Both the position numbers and the translations under genes were made by a program. Under the pieces are notes generated by a model. The model had not been told where the DNA came from and ran no database searches. It worked only from the letters and a program-made list of their open reading frames with translations. From assembly GCA_002338615.1 (NCBI GenBank), contig DDIS01000085.1, forward strand, positions 4,632-68,631: a DNA stretch of 64,000 nt, given 5' to 3'. Of the stretch, positions 16,071 through 24,646 are shown piece after piece. Origin of the DNA: Proteobacteria bacterium UBA1844 (GTDB taxonomy: Bacteria > Pseudomonadota > Gammaproteobacteria > Steroidobacterales > Woeseiaceae). Position 1 is the stretch's first letter. Every line of letters begins with the position of its first letter.

Positions 16071-18698
16071 ATGGGGGCTATGCTTGTGAACAGTCTTTCG
16101 AAGTTGTATGAGCAATGGGGTGTACGAGGCGTTCGAGTGGCTGCGCTTTGGGGTTTCCACTACGTGTCAAGAATTGTCACGATAGCAGCAGGCTGTCTGG
16201 TTGTCGGGCCGGTGCTTGCGCAGACAGCGACCGACCCAAAAGACTCTGATGACACACTTGAGGAGATTGTTGTCACGGGCACCAGCCTCCGAGGCGAACA
16301 GCCGGTGGGCTCGGCCCTGGTCACCCTCGGACGCGTCGAAATCGAGGATTTGGGTGCGCCGAATATGGCAGAGGTGCTGCTGAAGGTGCCGGTGTTCAAC
16401 AATTTCAATGGCGCCGTGCGCTCCGAGCTCGTTGGCGCAACCGGCGTCGCTTCGTGGCCCGGCATGCGCAATCTTAAGCCTGATGCCACACTCGTTTTGC
16501 TAAACGGGCAGCGCATGGTCGGTGAGAACCCGTTGGACACTTCGACGGACCCAAGCTCGATTCCGCCCGCTGCTGTCCAGCGTATCGAAATCGTTGCCGA
16601 CGGCGCTTCGGCTATCTATGGTTCCGATGCCGTGGCCGGCGTGGTTAACATTGTACTGAGGAGTGACCTTGACGGTGCCGAAACCTCTGTCCGCAAGAAT
16701 TGGGGCGAGCACGGCTACGAAGCGATTGATCTCAGCCAAGCCTTTGGCAAGGTGTGGGCGAGCGGCTTCGCGATGGCCGTCATTGCTTACAATGAGAACA
16801 ACAGTATCCAGAACTCCGACTTGCCGTTTTACAAAAGCGACCTGACTCCGTACGGTGGATCGGACCTTCGGTCGACCAACTGCGCCCCGCCTAACCTTAT
16901 CCTCGACGGCGTCACCTACACGCCTCCCGCGTACACTCCCGGGACTGCAGTCCGTTGCGATCCGAACTTGATTGCCGACACGATCCCGGAGTACCGGCGC
17001 ACCAGCGTCATCCTCAATGGGAGGTACGAGTTCAACGATAAACTGGGTGTCTTCGGCCACGCCAGGTACACCAACACCAAGTTGGAGAACCGCTTAGCCC
17101 CCGGAACCGCTAGCCCGACATTGACCACGGCCAATCCGTTCTTTTTGCGGCCGACGGGCGCGACGGCAGATAGCGAGACGGTGCTGATGAACGTTTTCTC
17201 CGTCATCGGGCAGCCAACATCGACAGCATACGCAGAGACGACCGCGATCTATGTTGGTGCCGATTACGCCCTGCCAGGTGATTTTCGGCTGCAGGTAGGT
17301 TTCGACTATGGCATTGGTGAGAATGATGCGCATCAGCCCGGTTTTAACGCCGGGGCTCTGGCTGCGGCCGCAGCAGGCACTACCTTGGACACGGCGCTCG
17401 ACCCGTTCGAAGGGCGCACGAACCCGACGGTCGCTGCCGGGATCGCCGATTTCGAAAATTTCTTCGATTCCAAACAGACGATGTACCACTATCAGGCAAA
17501 AGTGGACGGAACGTTGTTCGAGATGTATGGCCGAGGCGTAAAGGGAGCCTTCGGACTATCGAGCCGAAAGTATCTTTACGAGGCGCGTAATACGGTGGGG
17601 CAGATCGGCGAGATCCAGGGCCTCGGTACAGCTGACGCAGAGCGGACCGTAAATTCGGTGTTCGCCGAGGTGCTGGTGCCGCTCACCGATTCATTGAGTG
17701 TCTCTGCGGCCCTGCGCCAGGATGACTACGACGACTTCGGCGACACGACCAATCCGAAGTTCGGCGTGACTTGGTCTCCCATAGACAGTGTTGTGATAAG
17801 AGGCAGCTTCGGCACGTCATTCCACGCTCCAGATATGGGTGACAGCTACGCCGTCGACACGCGGGCGCTTTACTTTCCTAATTTTCCGCTCGTGCCGCCT
17901 GGCTCGCCGCCCATGGACTCTCTCGCGCTGGCCGGAGGCAACACTGGCCTGACGCCGGAGGAGGCGGAGACCTATTCGCTCGGAGTGGATATCAAGCCAG
18001 GTAACGGCTTCAGCGCCAGCTTCACGTATTGGAGCATCGACTACCAGGACGTGATCGCAACTGCGCCAATCAGCACCGAGGTCTTTACGAATCCGACGTA
18101 CGCGTCTTTCTACGTGCTCAATCCGACGCGGGCCCAGATAGACGAGGTCGCTGCGAATTTCCGCCTGGTTGGAACGACCGCACCGATCCCGGATGTTGGG
18201 CTTATTCTCGATCTGCGGCGCGCCAATTTAGGCGTCGTCGAAACTGATGGTATCGACTACCGAGTCGGTTATCAGTGGGATATGGACAGCGGCAGCTTCA
18301 GCGTCAACCTCTCCGGCACGGAAACTTTTAATTTTGATCTGGCGGCCACGTCAACTGCCCCCTTGGTACCGAAGAAGAACTTCCCCGGGAGCCGCTATCG
18401 TGCCGAGCTGTCGTGGTTGAAGGGCCCAATCTCTGCCGGGGCGGCTTGGAACCATTCTGGCGATTACGAGCAGGCGTACAGTGGCGGGGTGCAAACCGTC
18501 AAAGCGTTCGACACGCTGGACTTGAGGGCTTCGTACGATTTCGGCGCGCGCGGCTTTTTGAGCGGTGTGGTGCTGTCGTTGAACGTGGATAACGTGCTGG
18601 AGGAGGAACCGCCCTTGCTGCTGTCGACGAACGGCTTCTCACAATCCGCCTCGGTATTGGGCCGATCAACTTGGCTCGGTATAGACATCGGATGGTAG
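16071..18698 (+). CDS. TonB-dependent receptor (TBDR-1)
   Basis: An 875 aa outer-membrane receptor. It has a long leader (about 50 residues, ending AAGCLVVGPVLAQT), a TonB box LEEIVVTGTSLRG, a plug with MRNLKPDATLVLLNGQRM and SIPPAAVQRIEIVADGASA / IYGSDAVAGVVNIVL, and a C-terminal barrel ending WLGIDIGW. The GGASAIYGSDA-type plug is common in large Gammaproteobacterial and sphingomonad receptors for plant or algal compounds. The paralogue at 21147 is alike along its whole length, including the leader and the LVGTTAPIPDVGLI segment. The start is uncertain between 16071 and 16080 (ATG after GGGGG); the paralogue has the same pair. Ligand unknown. Confidence 0.9.
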   Translation: MGAMLVNSLSKLYEQWGVRGVRVAALWGFHYVSRIVTIAAGCLVVGPVLAQTATDPKDSDDTLEEIVVTGTSLRGEQPVGSALVTLGRVEIEDLGAPNMAEVLLKVPVFNNFNGAVRSELVGATGVASWPGMRNLKPDATLVLLNGQRMVGENPLDTSTDPSSIPPAAVQRIEIVADGASAIYGSDAVAGVVNIVLRSDLDGAETSVRKNWGEHGYEAIDLSQAFGKVWASGFAMAVIAYNENNSIQNSDLPFYKSDLTPYGGSDLRSTNCAPPNLILDGVTYTPPAYTPGTAVRCDPNLIADTIPEYRRTSVILNGRYEFNDKLGVFGHARYTNTKLENRLAPGTASPTLTTANPFFLRPTGATADSETVLMNVFSVIGQPTSTAYAETTAIYVGADYALPGDFRLQVGFDYGIGENDAHQPGFNAGALAAAAAGTTLDTALDPFEGRTNPTVAAGIADFENFFDSKQTMYHYQAKVDGTLFEMYGRGVKGAFGLSSRKYLYEARNTVGQIGEIQGLGTADAERTVNSVFAEVLVPLTDSLSVSAALRQDDYDDFGDTTNPKFGVTWSPIDSVVIRGSFGTSFHAPDMGDSYAVDTRALYFPNFPLVPPGSPPMDSLALAGGNTGLTPEEAETYSLGVDIKPGNGFSASFTYWSIDYQDVIATAPISTEVFTNPTYASFYVLNPTRAQIDEVAANFRLVGTTAPIPDVGLILDLRRANLGVVETDGIDYRVGYQWDMDSGSFSVNLSGTETFNFDLAATSTAPLVPKKNFPGSRYRAELSWLKGPISAGAAWNHSGDYEQAYSGGVQTVKAFDTLDLRASYDFGARGFLSGVVLSLNVDNVLEEEPPLLLSTNGFSQSASVLGRSTWLGIDIGW

Positions 18699-18864
18699 TA
18701 CAACTCGAAAGGCGATTGTCCCCACAGGCAGTCCGCGCGAAGACAGTGTTGTCCTGTTGACGCGCCTCGCACATGAACCGCTGCGCGGCAGAGGCAGTAT
18801 GCCGCGCGGCAATGTTGAATTGCGACACTAAGTTTGCAGCGATGACGCTATGCGCACAACAGTG

Positions 18865-19000
18865 CGCGAAGGCGCCGCGCTCGAGAAATGCGCCCATTCG
18901 GTTCACATCCGGTTAGATGGTCTGGAGCCGGGCCGCGAGAATTGGTATCGCTTCACACTGGACACTTGCGAGACAGTAGTAGGTCGCACATTTACGGCCA
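18865..19000 (+). pseudogene. PhoD-like N-terminal domain fragment
   Basis: In frame from 18850, the segment HSVHIRLDGLEPGRENW followed by YRFTLD and VGRTFTA matches the N-terminal fibronectin-like domain of PhoD-type phosphodiesterases/phosphatases (VHV-DGL-PGT-Y-YRF...S-VGRTRTA). The metallophosphatase domain is absent: the frame runs straight into an amidohydrolase-like segment. A fragment left by deletion is the simplest reading. Confidence 0.5.
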
Positions 19001-19015
19001 GCCGAGATTCACGAG

Positions 19016-19153
19016 CCGTACGATTGGCCGTCGCCGGCCTGGTTACGGCGCAGGCACGTGCGGGGGGAGCACAAAACATACCGATCATAGATACCCATAT
19101 TCATCTTTTCGATCCAAACCGACCGCAGGAAGTGCCTTACGCAGCATCTCCCA
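19016..19153 (+). pseudogene. Amidohydrolase N-terminal fragment (copy D)
   Basis: The translated segment VAGLVTAQARAGGAQN followed by [19 protein letters not shown] is nearly the same as residues 10-50 of the intact amidohydrolase at 24647, and the DNA is also closely similar. The match stops after about 45 codons. It retains the signal-like region and the HxH motif but nothing of the rest, so it is a remnant of a duplicated copy. Confidence 0.75.
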
Positions 19154-19209
19154 ACTATCTGTACTCCGCCTGGACAGTTGATTTTGTATACGGCGAGGGC
19201 CGAGACGAA

Positions 19210-19622
19210 AGCAAACTCTGGTTCCTCTGGCTTAACCACCTACCGTGCAGTGCATCAACCGTTCACATTTGCTGCACGTCACTACGTCGAGTACGGAGGT
19301 ATCGAAGTAAACCCTCCTGACGATATCTACGATCCGAGGGAAAGGAAATCGAACTGGGGAAAAACATCAATCGTTGGAATACTAATAGCCACGGCTAGCC
19401 CTTGGCCAAATACAGGTTACTGACTTCATGGATCCGCGACTATCATCAAAGCGAATTGGCACTGGACGAAGGGGTCGACCGAGTAAATATAGCCCTTGAG
19501 AAAACAGGACAGCGAGACGCCGGTGAATGGCATCGATATTGCGCCGACAATTGTTCGATTCGCAGCCGGGCAACCGTCTTTGCAGGGCTTTCCCAATATA
19601 TGGGACGCTGCAGTGTATAGTG
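19210..19622 (+). pseudogene. Frameshifted sulfatase remnant
   Basis: Pieces of a formylglycine sulfatase appear in order but in alternating frames: KLWFLWLN, then YRAVHQPFTFAARHYVEYG with EVNPPDDIYD, then IRDYHQSELALDEGVDRV with ALEKTGQ, then VNGIDIAPTIVRFAAG with QPSLQG. These correspond to the conserved KAVH-PF-PA-RH, the Y-x-S-x-x-x-D-x-x-VGR-L-AL and the xxDIAPTIL regions of arylsulfatases. At least three frame changes and internal loss make it non-functional. The sulfatase family assignment is by pattern and moderate. Confidence 0.55.
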
Positions 19623-19625
19623 GGA
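19590..19625 (+). promoter_or_regulatory. Palindromic operator TTCCCA-N5-TGGGAC with -10 element
   Basis: TTCCCA (19590-19595) - ATATA - TGGGAC (19601-19606), 8 bp, then GTATAGTGGGA (19615-19625). Spacings are identical to the sites at 5781 and 7025. The downstream region as far as the DapA-like start also resembles the region before copy 1, so promoter and gene were duplicated together. Confidence 0.7.
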
Positions 19626-19716
19626 GTTCGTTCTCAGTTTTGCTAGTATTCCATGCGACAGTTATCTACACGTCGTTGTTGGGCGTTTCTAGCTTTCAGG
19701 AACATGGGAATGAAAA

Positions 19717-20721
19717 ATGAAAGAGACTAGGTTGCTTGATCGTCGGTCGTTCGTAACGACTCTTGCCGCAGGGGCGACTATCATGGCGATGCCACCCTCG
19801 GCTGCCTCGCGAGCCGTGCAAAGAGAGCTGCATGGTTTGTTCCCGATTGCATACACCCCGGAAGGGCCGGACGGCAAGGTGGAATTCGACGACCTCGCGT
19901 CTCAGGTCACATTTCTTGCCCACGCCAGGGTGCAGGGTGTTGCCTGGCCGCAAATCGCAAGTGGCTGGACAGAACTTTCGGAAAAAGATCGCATCCAGGG
20001 CGCTGAGGTAATGGTGCAGGCGGGAAAGGGCGATATTTCCGTGGTCATCGGGGTTCAGAGTCGAACTGGCAACTTTGCCGAGATCGAACGCTATGCGGTT
20101 CATGCGGAAAAAATTGGCGCAAACGGTGTTATTTGTATACCGCCAGACGACGTCGACCATGCGGGGCTTCTAACGTTGTACCAGCGCCTTGGAAAGGTCA
20201 CCAGTCTGCCAATCATGATTCAGGCGGTTGGTGATTTCCCGGTAGACCTTGTGGTTCAGATGTACGAGACGATTCCGACCGTTCAGTATCTCAAGGATGA
20301 ATCGGGAGTTCCCATTGATCGAGTTGGAGAAATCACCCGCCGCACGAATGGCGGGCTCAAGTGTTTCTCCGGCATGGGTGTTTTCAACATGATGAGTGAG
20401 ATGGAGGCGGGCTTTTCAGGTCATTGCCCGGCAACCAGTCTTGCCGACCTCTACACAGCGGCATATGACCACTATCACGCCGGTGACAAGAGAGCCGCGT
20501 TCGAAACTTTCGGGTACATCCGCGCAGCCGACACCATGTTCTCACAGCTCAATGTTAACGTCCTTATTGCTCGCGGCGTTTTCAAACCTACAACTATCGC
20601 CAGGTTTGGCCCCGACATGGACAAGGCCTTGGCGATCCTCAACGGACCGATGTGGGCAAACACGCCGGATGAAATAAAACGAGTGTTGGACACGTATCTC
20701 CGACCCCATCTTCGTGTCTGA
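19717..20721 (+). CDS. Exported DapA-like (DHDPS/NAL superfamily) protein, copy 2
   Basis: A 334 aa paralogue of the protein at 5908, same length and alignable without gaps, with most residues identical by eye. Twin-arginine signal LDRRSFVTTLAAGATIMAM, barrel start LHGLFPIAYTPEGPDGKVEF, retained Schiff-base lysine K193 (QYLKDESGVP), and the same replacement of the GTTGE loop (ASGWTEL) and of the YN-P tyrosine (PIMIQAVGD). Conservation of both copies argues that the altered pocket is functional. It lies just upstream of TBDR-2, repeating the DapA-like/TBDR association seen at 3.4-6.9 kb. Possible roles: periplasmic retro-aldol or dehydratase step on a keto-acid, or ligand binding. Reaction unknown. 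Confidence 0.85.
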   Translation: MKETRLLDRRSFVTTLAAGATIMAMPPSAASRAVQRELHGLFPIAYTPEGPDGKVEFDDLASQVTFLAHARVQGVAWPQIASGWTELSEKDRIQGAEVMVQAGKGDISVVIGVQSRTGNFAEIERYAVHAEKIGANGVICIPPDDVDHAGLLTLYQRLGKVTSLPIMIQAVGDFPVDLVVQMYETIPTVQYLKDESGVPIDRVGEITRRTNGGLKCFSGMGVFNMMSEMEAGFSGHCPATSLADLYTAAYDHYHAGDKRAAFETFGYIRAADTMFSQLNVNVLIARGVFKPTTIARFGPDMDKALAILNGPMWANTPDEIKRVLDTYLRPHLRV

Positions 20722-21146
20722 GACTCCACATGGACTTCGCTCGATTTGACGACATCCCGAGCTAGACACCCGTACGAGACTTATCGGACACGAGTTTGCC
20801 AGCACCTCAATTTCCTCCGGCTGCTGATGGGCTTAGATGGCGGTGCATGTGAACGAGCACAACCGACACCGGGACATGCGTCTGGCGAATCTCCGAAGCC
20901 GCGAGTTCCCCATTGCCGGAAGCGCACGCGACGGTCAAGGTATTGCAAGTCGCCCGAAATTGGCCCCATACCGATGTGGCGATTATGTCTCACAGGCCCG
21001 TGTCGACAGAAGCTGAAAGCGCACTTTTTTGTTGTCAGCTGTCTCTAAATATGCCATCGTGTATCAGTATATAGTAGATTTGATCCAGGAAAGCGACAGC
21101 GACGCAATCCTGCCTGGACATACAGACGCAGATAAAAAATTGACAT
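20722..21146. other. Intergenic region before TBDR-2
   Basis: About 425 bp. The last 110 bp hold the conserved promoter element (21041-21074). The first 300 bp are open in one frame (20746-21048) but the translation is rich in Cys, Arg and Pro and resembles no family I know; it may be another decayed fragment. No terminator was recognised. Confidence 0.4.
21041..21074 (+). promoter_or_regulatory. Conserved promoter element (site 3), upstream of TBDR-2
   Basis: GTCTCTAAATATGCCATC then GTGTATCAGTATATAG, matching the sites at 14088 and 15965. TTGTCA lies upstream (21032-21037) as in site 2. The conservation extends only a little beyond the element, so it stands out against the surrounding sequence. 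Confidence 0.65.
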
Positions 21147-23825
21147 ATGGGGGCAATGCTAGTGAACAGAATTTCGAACTTGTATCGGCAATGGGATGTA
21201 AGAGGCGTTCGAGTTACTGCGCTTTCGGGTTACCGCAACATATCGAGAATTGCCGCTGCAGCAGCTGGCTGCCTCGTTGTCGGGACGGTGCTTGCTCAGA
21301 CAGCGACCGATCCAAAAGATGCTGATGACGCGCTTGAGGAAATTGTTGTCACCGGCACCAGCCTCCGTGGCGAACAGCCCGTGGGCTCGAGCCTTGTCAG
21401 TGTTGGACGTACTGAGATTGAAAACACCGGTGCGCCGAATATGGCCGATCTTCTACAGGAGATCCCGCTGATAAACAACTTCAATGGTGTCCCCCGGCCT
21501 GGGCTTGGAGCTGCAGTTGGCGTTGCAACAACCCCTGGTCTGCGTAATCTTGATTCCAACGCGACTCTTGTCTTGCTCGATGGGTTTCGGATGATTGGTG
21601 AAAACCCTCTGGACACAACGACGGACCCAAGCTCAATCCCACCGGCGGCCGTTGAGCGTGTAGAGATTGTGGCCGATGGTGCCTCAGGTATTTACGGATC
21701 GGATGCTGTCGCAGGCGTCATCAACGTGATCCTGCGAAAGGACCTGGACGGTGCCGAGACGTCAATCCGTTATAACTGGGCAGACCATGACTACGATGCC
21801 ATCGATCTTAGCCAGGCTTTTGGCAAAACATGGTCAACCGGTTCGGCAATGTTTGTCATTGGCTACAACAAGAACAGCAACATCTTCAATGCGGATCTGC
21901 CGTATTACACGAACAACCTGGTTCCTTTCGGAGGGACCGACCTGCGTCCTATCAATTGCGCCGAGCCGAACGTGATTCTGGATGGCGTAACGTACACGCC
22001 CCCGGGGTACCAGGCATCAGCCGCTGCTGCCCGTTGCGAGCCCAGTGCACAATCCGACTCCGTCCCGGAATTCAAACGCACGAGCATTATTGCCAATGCC
22101 CGGCAGGAGATTTCGGATAATCTGCACCTGTTTGGACTCATCAGATACACCGATACCGAAGTAACCAACCTCACTACAGGCGGTGGGACGAACGCTACCT
22201 TAACGACAACGAATCCGTTCTTCTTCAGACCTGCCGGTGCGACGGGAGACAGCGAAACCGTACTAATGGATACCTCGCCATTCTTTGGACAGAATGCGAA
22301 TCGGGCCGAATCAAAATCAAGTACTTTGGTCTTGGGAGCGGACTATTACCTGCCGCGTGATTTTCGCTTACAAGCGACGTTCAATTATGGGCACGGCGAA
22401 AACAACGCGCACCAGCCCAGCTTTAACGCCGCAGCGTTGGGTGCAGCGGCGGCCGGCACAACGCCGGATACCGCGCTGGACCCGTTTGGCGGAAATACGA
22501 GCCCTGCTGTAGTGGCGCAGATCACCGATTTTGAGAACTACTTCGGCTCGGAACAAGACCTTTACGACTACCAGCTCAAGTTGGATGGTTCCCTTTTCGA
22601 ACTTTCGGGCGGGGAGGTCAAGGTTGCTGTCGGTGTGGATTACCGCAAGTATGTTTACGACGCAGAAAATACGGTAGGCCAGATCGGCCAGAACCAGAAT
22701 CGTGGAGCGGTATCGGCAGATCGAACGGTAACGGCGGTTTTCGCAGAAGTGTTGTTACCCCTCGTTAGTGAGTCAAATGCAATGCCATTCGTTTATTCGC
22801 TGAGCCTCTCCGGCGCGATTCGCTACGATGACTACAATGACTTTGGGGATACCACCAATCCGAAAATTGGTGCAATCTGGTCACCTGTTAAAGGTCTTGA
22901 TTTCCGCGGCAGCTACGGCACGTCATTTCATGCCCCTGATATGGGCGACAGCTACGCTGTAGATACCCGAGCGCTTTATTTCGCAAACTTCCCGCTGGTA
23001 CCGCCGGGCTCGCCACCGCTTGACACGATTGCTCTGGCAGGCGGCAACCCCGGATTGCAGCCTGAGGATGCCGACACATACTCGTTTGGTGTGGATTTCG
23101 CGCCGAGTTGGCTGAGCGGCTTCCAGGGCAGTATTACGTATTGGAATATTTCATATAAGAACCTTGTTGGCACTGCGCCAATTAGCCCGGAGATTTTCAC
23201 CAATCCAGCGTACGAAGACTTTTATGTTGAAAACCCGACGCGTGCCCAGATTGACGAGATTGCTGCGAACTTCCGCTTGGTGGGTACGACAGCCCCAATT
23301 CCGGATGTGGCGCTGATTATCGATCTACGCCGCCAGAACCTTGGGGCTATCGATACTGATGGTTTCGATTTTGGTTTCAGTTATGGATGGGATACAAATA
23401 TAGGTGACTTCACAGCCAGCATCTCGGGTACGCATGTACTGGGTTACGATCTGATAGCGACGCCTGGTTCACCTGCCGTAGAAGTCACTAACTTCATTGA
23501 CGATCGCTGGCGTGCTGAATTGGGATGGCGTGACGGCCCGGTTTCCGCAGGAATAGCCTGGAACCATAGCGGCGAGTATGACCAAACGTACAATCTTCCG
23601 CAGGGTGGTACCGCTGTGCAAAGTGTCGATTCATTCGATCCTGTTAATCTCCGGGCATCCTACGAGTTCAGTGAGCTGGGTATCCTGAGTGGCTTACTGT
23701 TGTCATTGAACATAAACAACGTACTCGATGAGGAGCCGCCAATGCGACTCGCAGCAGGCGGATTTTCGACCTTTGCGTCGCCCATGGGCAGGTCAATCTG
23801 GGCAGGTGTCGATATAGCATGGTAA
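21147..23825 (+). CDS. TonB-dependent receptor (TBDR-2), paralogue of TBDR-1
   Basis: An 892 aa outer-membrane receptor, similar to TBDR-1 over its whole length: leader ending AAGCLVVGTVLAQT, TonB box LEEIVVTGTSLRG, plug with SNATLVLLDGFRMIGENPLD and IYGSDAVAGVINVILRKD, and C-terminal strand IWAGVDIAW. It differs mainly in extracellular loops, for example an insertion around SESNAMPFVYSL, suggesting related but distinct ligands. The following SDR gene starts 26 bp after its stop, with a strong ribosome site, so uptake and the cytoplasmic enzyme are probably co-transcribed. Start choice as for TBDR-1. Confidence 0.9.
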   Translation: MGAMLVNRISNLYRQWDVRGVRVTALSGYRNISRIAAAAAGCLVVGTVLAQTATDPKDADDALEEIVVTGTSLRGEQPVGSSLVSVGRTEIENTGAPNMADLLQEIPLINNFNGVPRPGLGAAVGVATTPGLRNLDSNATLVLLDGFRMIGENPLDTTTDPSSIPPAAVERVEIVADGASGIYGSDAVAGVINVILRKDLDGAETSIRYNWADHDYDAIDLSQAFGKTWSTGSAMFVIGYNKNSNIFNADLPYYTNNLVPFGGTDLRPINCAEPNVILDGVTYTPPGYQASAAAARCEPSAQSDSVPEFKRTSIIANARQEISDNLHLFGLIRYTDTEVTNLTTGGGTNATLTTTNPFFFRPAGATGDSETVLMDTSPFFGQNANRAESKSSTLVLGADYYLPRDFRLQATFNYGHGENNAHQPSFNAAALGAAAAGTTPDTALDPFGGNTSPAVVAQITDFENYFGSEQDLYDYQLKLDGSLFELSGGEVKVAVGVDYRKYVYDAENTVGQIGQNQNRGAVSADRTVTAVFAEVLLPLVSESNAMPFVYSLSLSGAIRYDDYNDFGDTTNPKIGAIWSPVKGLDFRGSYGTSFHAPDMGDSYAVDTRALYFANFPLVPPGSPPLDTIALAGGNPGLQPEDADTYSFGVDFAPSWLSGFQGSITYWNISYKNLVGTAPISPEIFTNPAYEDFYVENPTRAQIDEIAANFRLVGTTAPIPDVALIIDLRRQNLGAIDTDGFDFGFSYGWDTNIGDFTASISGTHVLGYDLIATPGSPAVEVTNFIDDRWRAELGWRDGPVSAGIAWNHSGEYDQTYNLPQGGTAVQSVDSFDPVNLRASYEFSELGILSGLLLSLNINNVLDEEPPMRLAAGGFSTFASPMGRSIWAGVDIAW

Positions 23826-23851
23826 AGCAACTCGAAAGGAGGGCTGCCACT

Positions 23852-24604
23852 ATGACTATCTATAAGGGACGGTTTGCGGGTCGGACTGCGGTCGTAACAG
23901 GAGGTGCGTCGGGGCTGGGCCGAGAGGTGGCTCGACGCATCGTTTCCGAGGGCGGCGATGTTGTGCTTTGGGACATTTTAGGCGCGGATAAATTGAAGTC
24001 AGCCGCGGAAGATGTAGGCGCCAAGCTTGCCCTGCAGGTCGATGTGGCGGATCACGCGGCAGTCGCGGAAGCGGCGCGCCATTCGAACGAGGTACTGGGG
24101 CGCCTGGACATCCTGCTAGCATCGGCCGGAATAACCGGGGCTACTGCACCGGTTCACGAATATCCGGTCGACAGTTGGTTACGTACTTTGGACGTCAATC
24201 TTAACGGCATTTTCTATTGTTGCCGCTACGTGATTCCCTTCATGCTGGCGAACAGCTATGGTCGAATCGTCAATGTTTCTTCTGTTGCAGGGAAAGAAGG
24301 TAACCCTAATGCCTCGGCCTATTCGGCGTCAAAGGCGGGCGTGCTCGGGCTCACCAAATCACTCGGCAAGGAACTGGCGACGCGAGGTATCTTAGTCAAC
24401 GCAATTACACCGGCCACATTCGAGAGCGACATTCTCAAGCAGCTACCTCAAAGTCAGATCGACTACATGCAATCCAAGATTCCTATGGGCCGGCTTGGCG
24501 AGATCCATGAGAGCGCGGCTATGATTTGTTTTATGGCCAGTGAAGAGTGCAGTTTCACGACAGCGTCGACCATGGATACTTCTGGCGGGCGCACGACATA
24601 CTGA
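23852..24604 (+). CDS. Short-chain dehydrogenase, 2-keto-3-deoxy-L-fuconate/L-rhamnonate 4-dehydrogenase-like
   Basis: A 250 aa classical SDR: NAD-binding TGGASGLG at residues 16-23, LASAGITG as the NNAG equivalent, S144 in NVSSVAG, and Y157-x3-K161 in YSASKAG. The stretches KEGNPNASAYSASKAG, NAITPATFESDIL, QSQIDYMQSKIPMGRLG and the tail TTASTMDTSGGRTTY are characteristic of SDRs that accompany FAH-type hydrolases in the non-phosphorylative L-rhamnose/L-fucose routes (oxidation of the 2-keto-3-deoxy acid at C4). I chose the ATG at 23852, preceded by AAGGAGG; a start at 23819 would overlap the TBDR stop. The exact sugar acid is inferred from neighbours. Confidence 0.82.
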   Translation: MTIYKGRFAGRTAVVTGGASGLGREVARRIVSEGGDVVLWDILGADKLKSAAEDVGAKLALQVDVADHAAVAEAARHSNEVLGRLDILLASAGITGATAPVHEYPVDSWLRTLDVNLNGIFYCCRYVIPFMLANSYGRIVNVSSVAGKEGNPNASAYSASKAGVLGLTKSLGKELATRGILVNAITPATFESDILKQLPQSQIDYMQSKIPMGRLGEIHESAAMICFMASEECSFTTASTMDTSGGRTTY

Positions 24605-24646
24605 GGAAGTGCGCGTTTGATTGGCAGATAACGAGAGCGAACTTTC

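Larger units (their letters stand above)
18699..19716. other. About 1 kb of decayed genes between TBDR-1 and DapA-like copy 2
   Basis: No intact gene. Conceptual translation shows fragments of three families in the same direction: a PhoD-like N-terminal piece, an amidohydrolase N-terminus and a frameshifted sulfatase (see separate entries). The last 130 bp hold the promoter of DapA-like copy 2. The first 160 bp after TBDR-1 show nothing recognisable. Confidence 0.65.
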
